The notes beneath the pieces are model-generated. The model worked only from the letters and a program-made list of their open reading frames with translations, had not been told where the DNA came from and did no database searches. A program made the translations under genes and the position numbers. A DNA stretch of 64,000 bases from Blastobasis lacticolella (taxonomy: Eukaryota > Arthropoda > Insecta > Lepidoptera > Blastobasidae), in contig LR990060.1 of NCBI GenBank assembly GCA_905147135.1, positions 13,160,001-13,224,000 on the forward strand. Direction: 5' to 3'. This document shows, piece by piece, positions 56,345 through 64,000 of this stretch. How positions within the stretch are numbered: the first letter of the stretch is position 1; each line of letters opens with the position of its first letter.

Positions 56345-56440
56345 GGAGCGTTTCTGGTGTGTTTTATGCTACACAGTGACAAACGACAGCAGATACGCAG
56401 ACTACGCAGACAGCCCACCTGATGGTAAGCGGTAACTCTC
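56345..56440 (-). mobile_element. D-type element tail
   Basis: 'gtgtgttttatgctacacag' and 'cagcccacctgatggtaagc'. Short 3' end only. Confidence 0.45.
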
Positions 56441-56579
56441 CTAACATAGGCGATTCGTACATTTAGGTCTTCTTACATCTGTAACGCTTTCACGGCTAAA
56501 CAACTGAATCGATTTGGATTAAATTTCCTGCCTGTACGTACTGTCAGCGAATCTGTTAAGAAAACTGAAAAACTAAGGC

Positions 56580-56715
56580 GGCACCCGTTCACGAGCATAA
56601 CGGAGGGCCAGCCATCGACAAATTCAGAAATATTTGAGGGGAAAAGTGAGACCTAGTGACCTAGACACCGCCACCGCCAGAGAGAGTTTTAAGCGAGCGT
56701 GCATTATTATAAAAT
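56580..56715 (-). mobile_element. H-type element fragment
   Basis: The complement of 'cgaacgggtgctgcctt'-like and 'tttccctcaaatatgg'-like sequence from the copy at 40588 ('ggcacccgttcacgagca', 'cagaaatatttgaggggaaa'). Confidence 0.5.
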
Positions 56716-56760
56716 GTGTTGGAGGCTTGTGGCTTGGAGGTGTTGTCTTGAACGCACTTA

Positions 56761-57016
56761 TGGCCGTGTGGTGTCCGGCAGAGTAGAATAGCATCAACCC
56801 CTTACACTCATGGGTGTCGTACAAGGCGACTAATGTTTTCGAGGCAAAAGATCAATAGTCTCCGTAGTCGGGAAAATGGGCAGCAGCATTATCCATTGTT
56901 ATATTTATACACTGCGATCTCCAACCCGCCTGCCAAGCGTGGAGATTATGGCAATAACCTCCCCTTTCGTAGGAGAGGCCCTAAGTCCTGCAGTGGACTG
57001 TAACGGGCTGTGATGA
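56761..57016 (+). mobile_element. C-type element
   Basis: Near full length with a short GATGAT tail. It is flanked by 'gtgttggaggctt' at about 56717-56729 and 57018-57030, consistent with a 13-bp target duplication plus about 30 bp of other sequence on the left. Confidence 0.72.
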
Positions 57017-57019
57017 TGT

Positions 57020-58560
57020 GTTGGAGGCTTAAATCCAACAGTTGACTAACGAAGTCGCTATCATGATGCCATTCTAAAATTCTATCATTTTCATTTGTCA
57101 GTCACAACTTTTTAAAGATTTCTACAAACACCCTGTACACGTAAACATAAACTTGCAATAATACTACGTCTTGTATAAAGATATAATTTGACGGCACAAC
57201 ATTCCGTTTCATTCGGCTTTATTCGGCCTTATTCGGTGTAAGACGAATAAATCCCGAATAATCCTTTAGGATATCTAATCCACTTTGGACTAGCTGACAT
57301 TTTAGCGGCGTCAATGGGGGCCCAATTTCATTAGAGACATTCTAAGGGAATAAAGTTTCTAGTCTATGGTCTTGGCCACTTTTTGCTCTTAGATATGGTT
57401 GGACTGTCGATGGGGAACTAATGATAGCGGACCTTTCGGTGGCAAGTTGAATAAACATGCCATGCTGGGTAGAGTAAGATATGTCACGAGCCCTTGTAGT
57501 CACAGGCGGGGAGAAAAACTAGGAGCTCTAGTAAATGATTGGTTGGAAAAAGTACAATACTAATATATTTAGTTATTAAACCTTATTAACAGATCCTACT
57601 AAAACGTACGAGAGCATATAGATGATAAAGAAGTATCCAAACTACGAGTTAAATAAGATAAGATTAGAAAGGACATTGCTCGTCGTCCATACATAGTTGG
57701 CCTAAGATCCAACAGGGAGGTGTATTTACTTTTTGGATTTTAGATAATGTATATATTCGATTGAACCTAAATTAAAACAACGGACACTTTTGAGAATTCG
57801 AAAAAAATCAAGACACTTTCGGATTTCGAGGTTATAATTACGTCAATAAAAACATTCGGTATGTAGCAATAACTTAGCATTTATTACTGAGTGTAAGGAC
57901 GTACTTACATTGGATTATAAATTGTAGGTAAACGTTTTATTGTCACACTGCTAGGTCAGTCATAACACTCTGAACTACTGTTTCGAAAACAGCTCTGCTG
58001 ATATAATTCTCGTCATATCCCGCTGATGCTGAGTTTTAAAGGCTTGCATCCTTGTTTTCCACCCTACTCGTTATCCAAGTTAGAGCAACATAGGATACTT
58101 AACTACCTTAGTTTTCTTTGAATTATCGGTCAAAAAATCTGTCGTTGAAGCGGACCAAACTCCAGGAGTAGGCTTGACAGATGCGCGCTTCTTGACATTG
58201 AACTCTAGGAGTCTTGGAGTCAGGAGTTTTATGGACATGCAAGGGTTTTATTAAGGATTTCCTTTTTTATTTTCATGTGATTATAAAGTAGGTATAGCAT
58301 TGTACTAGTACCATATGTCAAATGTTATTAGTCTTTGGCGCTATTATATGTTGTTGGTCTTTGGCGCACGCCAATGTACTACGGAAAATGTCGTACTTCA
58401 TAGACAGGCCCCGCCCCTTTAGTGAAGTGCCACGAATAACGAATAACAACAGACGATCGAAAATCGGTATTGATATAATATAATCGAATATTTAAAATTA
58501 ACATTTAGGTAACCTTATTATTTTTGTAACTAAACTCTTATTCCTTGTTTGAATTTCACC
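57020..58560. other. Intergenic, nothing recognised
   Basis: 1.5 kb without a clear repeat or frame. There is a minor 'attcggctttattcggcctt' duplication near 57212. Confidence 0.5.
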
Positions 58561-58565
58561 TTAAG

Positions 58566-58664
58566 AGACCTTTCACAACAACGATTTCGAGTCGCGCGTA
58601 TTCTACGTAATAGGATGATAGAAATACGCACGTGTCATAATCGTTGTTGTAGAAGGGTTTTTGA
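58566..58664. mobile_element. Short fold-back element
   Basis: 'tcacaacaacgatt' and 'aatcgttgttgtagaa' face each other across about 60 bp, with further complement ('cgcgtattctac' / 'atagaaatacgc') inside. Confidence 0.5.
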
Positions 58665-59050
58665 TGTCGCATTAATAAATTATCAATTCAGCAGAAAATA
58701 AATAGTTTATTTTGTATAATACGTATAGCATAAGCATGCAACTATCGATTCCAAGTTCTATGAGAATGATAATCGATAATCGAATAGATTCATTAACGAT
58801 TTTATACAACCACATCCCTACTGTAATCTGTCAAAATAGATAATGTCTAAATAGTAACACCGAGGATTATGACGGAAGTGAATACTTTTTAAAATGTTTT
58901 CGAAATTAAGAAGTGTCCGTTCTATTAAAATATTTGTAATGTACATTATAAAAAGATCTAGTAATTATAGTAAATGTTTCATGCGTGTTGATTCATAGGC
59001 CATTTTTAACAATGTCTTTTGTGCAAGTAACAAATAAATACATATTCACT

Positions 59051-59298
59051 ACATTAGTTGAATGCTAACCGATGCTCTTGCGGTAAAGGAAAACATCGTG
59101 ATGAAACCTGCACATTCAGGCGACTGAACGTGTAACCTGGATCCAATCCGTTCAGGTTCCCATGGTAGCAGGGTCACGGATGTAAGATGGCAGTCGCTCC
59201 ACTGTAATTACTTAATCTGCTAAATCCAGGATCACGGTCAAGGCAGACCCCGAGCCCTCGTGCGCGAAAGCACAACCAGTACATAAAGCCAAGATGAT
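59051..59298 (+). mobile_element. Type-1 SINE, head missing
   Basis: 'ttgaatgctaaccgatgctc' to 'cataaagccaagatgattt'. Confidence 0.72.
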
Positions 59299-59519
59299 TT
59301 TGTGAATGTGCGTATTTGATTATATATCCTTATTTCTATGTCATAAACTAGCTTACAGTAAACTTTTGCAATTACATTTTGTGGTACATTACCTAAATAA
59401 AGGATGAGACAAACATTCGACTTCCAGTCGCCTTTAATCGCAATTTGATATCACTTAGAACTGTTCGTATATTGATATAAATATTATTTTTCATACTACG
59501 CAGTGTCAAACTCGCAGAC

Positions 59520-59775
59520 AGCCTACCTGATGGTAAGCGATAACTGTCGCCCATCACATCTACGATTCATGCATTTAGGTAGCAGGCAACAAAAATGCAG
59601 AACCGCAGGTGCGTTGTCACTGTGAGGACTAAGATATAATGCCTCATGCTTGTAATTGCGCTGGCTACCTTATAATTTAAACTGGAACCGCCGTTGCTTG
59701 GCGGCACAAATAGATAAGACGGTGGTACTCACCCGGCGGAGTCCTCAGGCTTGACAGAGTCCTACCATCTGATCA
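59520..59775 (-). mobile_element. D-type element
   Basis: Reverse orientation: 'cctacctgatggtaagcgat' ... 'gacagagtcctaccatctg'. It forms an inverted pair with the copy at 59893. Confidence 0.65.
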
Positions 59776-59892
59776 ACAGATATTTGTAATTACTTGACTT
59801 AGCTACTTTAAAGAATTAGAACATTTGTTTTCAAAGAGCTAGGCTACATAATAGAAGCGCGTCAGTTTTCTTGTAAAATACGAGTATTCTTT

Positions 59893-60033
59893 ATCAGGTG
59901 GTAGAACTCTGTTTAGCCTGAGGAGTTCGCCTGGGGAAGTACCATTGCTTTATCTATTTCTGCCGCCAAGCAAAACTGCTTGCATTGTTGAGTTCCGGTT
60001 TTAAGGACAAGGTAGCCAACTAGTCATAATAAT
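59893..60033 (+). mobile_element. D-type element, truncated at a minisatellite
   Basis: 'atcaggtggtagaactctg' to 'aggacaaggtagccaac'. The rest of the element is replaced by the 50-bp tandem array that follows. Confidence 0.6.
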
Positions 60034-60045
60034 TGCGACCCCTTT

Positions 60046-60409
60046 GCGACAAACAAGTCGCAAATGTTACCCAACGGAAAGTCGCTCACCAGTCGCAAGT
60101 GAGGTGCACTTCGACGACTAAAGCCGAAAAATCGCTCACCAGTCGCAAGTTCACTGCAATTCGACGACTAAAGCCGAAAAGTCGCACACCGATCGCAAAT
60201 GAGGTGTCAACCGACGACTAATGTCAAAAGTCGCTAACCAGTCGCAAATGGGGTGCCAACCGACGACTAATCTCGAAAAGTTACACACCAGTCGCAACTG
60301 AGGTGGAAATCGACGTGTAAACTCGAAAAGTCACTCACTAGTCGCAAGCGATGTGCAATTCGACGACAAAAGCCGGAAAGTCGCTACTAGTCGCAAGCGA
60401 GGTGCCGTA
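60046..60409 (+). repeat. 50-bp minisatellite, about 7 units
   Basis: Units start at 60081, 60131, 60181, 60230, 60280 and 60330, with partial units at each end (60046, 60380). The consensus begins 'gtcgctcaccagtcgcaagt' and continues 'gaggtgcacttcgacgacta', then 'aagccgaaaa'. Units differ by roughly 5-12 bases. Each contains several GTCGC and CGACGA words. A 62-codon open frame crosses it only because 50-bp units shift frame; no coding role is evident. Confidence 0.92.
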
Positions 60410-60554
60410 CCGGCTATAAATATTCCAGTACAGTCTCAGGTTTCATTAGGCGGGATGAATGTTTAATCGTGACGTCACACGTAGCCTGGGGTCGTAAATA
60501 TTGAACAGGGTGAGTTTGGTCGCGACAAGGAGTTCAGTGCCGTACAATATATTA

Positions 60555-60690
60555 TAGAGGTATGTTAGAGGTCTCTTCAGAGGCGGGCCACGCATTGGTG
60601 ACTCCCCTGGTGTTGCTGATGTCCATAGGCGGCGGTGACCACGCACCATCAGGTGGCCCGCTTGCCTGTTTGTCTACCGTATAACATAAA
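60555..60690 (+). mobile_element. A-type LINE 3' end
   Basis: The last codons and 3' tail of the A-type LINE (ctcttcagaggcgggccacg through 'cgcttgcctgtttgtc') end in 'ataacataaaa'. It is truncated to about 135 bp. Confidence 0.7.
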
Positions 60691-60799
60691 AGCGACACCA
60701 ATTAAGCATGAGAAGGTATTTACCTCTGTTCAGGCTGATGGCGATGGCATTCAAATGTTCATCAATGCACGCAGCGATATCTGAAATCGAAACAATGAC

Positions 60800-61004
60800 T
60801 TTTTTTTTTATGTTACTCAGCAGACAAACAGGCAAGCGGGCAACCTGATGGAAAGTGGTCACCGCCGCCTATGGACATCAGCAACACCAGGGGAGTCACC
60901 AATGCGATGCCCGCCTCTAAAGAGACCTCTAATATACCTCTTGAACGATCCCATGTCATAGTTCAAAGGAAACACTGTGGCTGGGAGCTCATTCCACATC
61001 CGAA
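60800..61004 (-). mobile_element. A-type LINE 3' end
   Basis: Poly-T at about 60801-60809, then the A-type 3' region up to the point encoding the WNELP motif. It lies head-to-tail opposite the copy at 60555, so the two are inverted around 60690-60800. Confidence 0.75.
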
Positions 61005-61350
61005 TCTACAATCCACTACAATTAATTTGACCATATTTGACCATAATCATGTAGGTAGGTATCGATTGAAGAGATTTATTATTTACTAGTGGTCCCGGCG
61101 CGACTTCGTTCGCGTACACTTTACCTACCTTTAAAACCTTCCTCTTGAATCACTCTTATCTAATGTCGAAAACTGATTCTACAATCCACTACAATTAATT
61201 TGACCATATTTGACCATAATCATGTAGGTAGGTATAGATTGAAGAGATTTATTATTTACTAGTGGTCCCGGCGCGACTTCGTTCGCGTACATTTTACCTA
61301 CCTTTAAAACCTTCCTCTTGAATCACTCTTATCTAATGTCGAAAACTGCA
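61005..61350 (+). repeat. 173-bp tandem duplication
   Basis: 61005-61177 and 61178-61350 are adjacent, nearly identical copies starting 'tctacaatccactacaatta'. Each carries the start of an F-type repeat ('gtcccggcgcgacttcgttc'). Confidence 0.9.
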
Positions 61351-61352
61351 TT

Positions 61353-61432
61353 AAAATCCGTGGCGCAGTTTAAATGATATAAGCTTACGTCGCGACGAAA
61401 GCTTATATCATTTAAACTGCGCCACGGATTTT
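61353..61432. repeat. Perfect palindrome, 34-bp arms
   Basis: 'aaaatccgtggcgcagttta' continues to AAGCTT at 61386; after a 12-bp spacer (acgtcgcgacga) the exact complement runs 61399-61432. The left arm is normal F-type sequence; the right arm is an inverted copy of it. Confidence 0.95.
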
Positions 61433-61735
61433 ACGAATATTGATACGTAGGGACTGATGGCGGAAAGCGACTTTGTTTTATACGATGTGTAGATTACGAT
61501 AATTTGCCAATTAAATAAATTCTAAAGAGTGTAATTAGTAGGTATGTTACCAATACGTTTCTAGGATTTTCTGTTTTAATAACGGTAATTGTATTTAATT
61601 ACTAGTAGTAAACAAATTATTAATAAATACCAGAGTAAATACGAAAACACTTGACAGTACACACGTTTTATTTATAAAACAGTTTAGGAATGTCTAATAT
61701 TTTGGATGCCTTCATGGCTGTAGTCAATTTAGACT

Positions 61736-62380
61736 AGAAATCCTTTAGACTCCGTGCAGAGGCGCGCCGTTCAAATTGTCGATGATCCCATACTAATAAG
61801 CTGAAGTTAGAACTACTGGCTGGCCGAAGGGACTTTGGCCCTCTGTGTGTGTTTTACCGCCTGTACAACGGGAAGTGTTCTGAGGAAATTTGATTTTGTG
61901 CCCATAGCACCATTCGCCGCGGGCTGGGTACTCATAATAAATAATAATAATTAAATATTCGTGGACAAATTCACACAGCGCCATCTAGCCCCAAACTAAG
62001 CAAAGCTTGTACTATGGGTGCTAGATAACTGATATACTACTTAAATACTTTTAAATACATACTTATTATACATAGAACACCGAGACCCGTAACAGAAATT
62101 AAAATTTATCATTTCAATTTCTACCCGGCCGGGAATCGAACCCGGGACCTCATGCGTGGCAGGCATGTTGACCATTGAACCACTCATGTCGTTACTCATC
62201 CTCATTACGTAGACCCTCTAGTGGTGTCAACGCGAAGGTTCAAAAGAACGTTGCTCGCTCGTACGATTCGGATGTGGAATGAGCTCCCAGCCACGGTGTT
62301 TCCCTTGCAGTATGAGATGGGATCGCTCAAAAGGTATATTAGAAGTCCCCTTAGAGGCGGCCAACGCATTGGTAGCGCAG
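61736..62380 (+). mobile_element. A-type LINE fragment interrupted by a SINE
   Basis: The left part (61736-61935) reads LDSVQRRAVQIVDDP and onward to the 'gggctgggtactcat' point. The right part (62193-62380) continues with the arginine-rich stretch and WNELPATVFP. The SINE between them is flanked by a 7-bp duplication. Small indels also break the frame. Confidence 0.75.
61936..62192 (-). mobile_element. Type-2 SINE inserted in an A-type LINE
   Basis: A full copy ending in the head complement 'gggaatcgaacccgggacct'. It is flanked by TACTCAT at 61929-61935 and 62193-62199, a 7-bp target duplication; removing it restores LINE continuity. Confidence 0.85.
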
Positions 62381-62499
62381 GCCGAATAGCCTGAACACTC
62401 GATTAATTTTATTATTATCATGTTAAGTGGGCTTTACAAGGTTACTGATCTATTGTGATCGCCTCTAGCTTAGCCCCAGCCTACAGCTTTTATGAACTG

Positions 62500-63000
62500 T
62501 AATAGGTTCTTAACACTCGCTTAATCCAACCCCGCAAACGCAAGTAATCCCTATTAAAAAACCTATAATCATAGCTTATACATACCCGTACAAATTACCA
62601 GCCGAAAACTTCCACGAACCGGCACATTTTCCGTCCAACTCGTTCGGGACGTCAACGTCACTGTCAGTTCCACGTCACATATAAAAAGGGCCGGCCGCAG
62701 ACATGGGGTGCAATTATTTGGGGTCTGACTCCGGGTCTGGATGTCCCCTTTTAATGTGCGCCCTAGCCGAAATAAAGAGCTTTCTAACCTCAAACGAACT
62801 TCGAATTAGAAATTAAAGCGGATGCCTGTCACACCGACGCGTAAGGGATGGTCTGATGGAAAGGCTTTATCTCGTTCTGTCAAATTTTAATAAATTCATT
62901 ATTGCTAAAAAGTACGGTTAGTAATCCCGTAAAAATGTTATTAATAAATTGTGCCACCCTCACGCACTAATTATACATACTAACAATATTTTAGTTGATG
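62500..63000. other. Low-repeat block, candidate conserved noncoding DNA
   Basis: Non-repetitive, moderately GC-rich, with no coding signal ('cgtcaacgtcactgtcagtt', 'acatataaaaagggccggcc'). A similar block lies at 63411-63800 beyond a LINE tail. Confidence 0.35.
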
Positions 63001-63296
63001 TTGACCTGTCCTGCACGAGAACTAACACTTTAAAGAAACGAATGGCAACCACTTTCTTCTACTGTTCACAATCTTAGTCAATTGTTTTTAATATTTAAGA
63101 TAGCTGTTTCTGTTTATTTGTTAATTTGTTCACAATAGTCTTATGTGTCATAACCACAAGCATAGACATTGGTAGAGATTACCTCTACAAAATTGCATCT
63201 TATTTGATAGCGTAATATTCAAAATATGATCAAACTACGTTTGTATGGAGCGCGCTCGGGAAACACTTCTCTTGAATATCAAGAGAATATCAATTA

Positions 63297-63412
63297 GATA
63301 TCTCTTCAGAGGCGGGCGACGCATTGGTGCCTCTGTTGTTGCTGATGTCCATAGGCGGCGGTGACCAATTTCCATCAGGTGGTTCGCTTGCCTGTTTAAC
63401 ATAAAAATAACT
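63297..63412 (+). mobile_element. A-type LINE 3' end
   Basis: 'ctcttcagaggcgggcgacg' through 'ggttcgcttgcctgtttaac', then a short A-rich tail; about 115 bp of the same family. Confidence 0.65.
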
Positions 63413-63865
63413 GGGTTACAGGCTTGAAGCTCCGCGCTCGCTTCGGTGTGAGCCGCGAAATATCCGAGGGTCCACTCAGTATTAATTTGGGGGCGATTTG
63501 AAATTAATTTTGTGGAAATTCAATTTTTTCCCGGGGACCACCGCTAAATTAGTTGACACATATAATTTATTTTTTTGCCAAGAAATATTAAAACGCCATG
63601 AGGACTTCCGGGAGTGGCGCTTGGGACTTTAATTAGTTTTTTTTTTCTGAGGCTTTTTTTTTCTCTTACATCCGGTGAAATTGGTCGAGATAATTTATTC
63701 AAAAGCCTGTTCAAGTAAGATGACATACATTTGGACCCTTGCGCCAAATTATTAATCACGTTTAAGGATTTCGTTAAATATTTTTGCATGAAGTTTTGTG
63801 TTTAAGCGTCAGCTTAAATGCATTTAAGAACGTTTGGTGCGATTGTGTCACGTTTGGTTTTTCTG

Positions 63866-64000
63866 TCTGAGGGTAAGCAGTTTCCGAAGCCTATGGACGT
63901 TTGTAATGCCAGGGGCATCACCCACGAATTGCCGACCCAGTAAAAACCTTTTCACTCCTTCCTTGAAGAACATATTGTACCCTCCAGGGAAAACCTCTCC
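63866..64000 (-). mobile_element. B-type LINE 3' end, runs off the window
   Basis: 'gggtaagcagtttccgaagc', then complement of GDASGIASVHG-like codons and the 'ggggttaaaaggtttttac' region of the copy at 50925. It continues past base 64000. Confidence 0.65.

Noticed and set aside
60046..60409. CRISPR array
   Set aside because: Whole 50-bp units repeat and diverge, with no constant repeat and unique spacers, and the context is a eukaryotic transposon-rich genome.

Overview
The window looks like nuclear DNA of a moth or butterfly (Lepidoptera). It is AT-rich and has long introns with GT-AG borders. It is packed with short, truncated, nested transposable elements of types I associate with lepidopteran genomes: two tRNA-headed SINE families, 5'-truncated CR1/Jockey-like and RTE-like LINE tails, Helitron-like elements and fold-back MITEs. 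There is no bacterial gene organisation. The assignment to Lepidoptera rests on recalled repeat types, not on a search.

One convincing protein-coding gene is present on the + strand, in three exons: 17784-17862, 25413-27432 and 28517-28613. Spliced, it encodes a 731-residue secreted protein. Exon 1 is the signal peptide. The start of exon 2 is the first half of a single von Willebrand factor C (SVWC) domain. Exon 3 is the second half, with the CCP motif. About 640 mostly cysteine-free, low-complexity residues lie between the halves. They include a Thr-rich 7-residue repeat, a predicted helical block, a Pro/Tyr stretch, an RTKR furin-type site and a basic 8-residue repeat. Both repeats are still near-identical as DNA.

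Layout: 1-17.7 kb is intergenic, with mixed SINE and LINE debris and a 391-bp fold-back element. 17.8-28.6 kb is the SVWC gene; its 7.5-kb intron 1 holds a LINE with an unusual 50-bp target duplication, two SINEs, a fold-back element and an A-type LINE. 29-37 kb has a 1.5-kb DNA element inserted in a SINE, a 141-bp tandem array and a possible unrecognised - strand exon (35849-36078). 37-64 kb is mostly transposon-derived. It includes a MITE whose empty target site survives in a second copy of the host repeat, a 50-bp minisatellite (60046-60409), a 173-bp tandem duplication and a perfect 34-bp-arm palindrome. Several low-repeat stretches (33.8-34.4, 43.5-44.1, 46.1-46.3, 62.5-63.0, 63.4-63.8 kb) are candidates for unique or conserved noncoding DNA.

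No CRISPR array, rRNA or genuine tRNA gene was found. All tRNA-like sequences are SINE heads.
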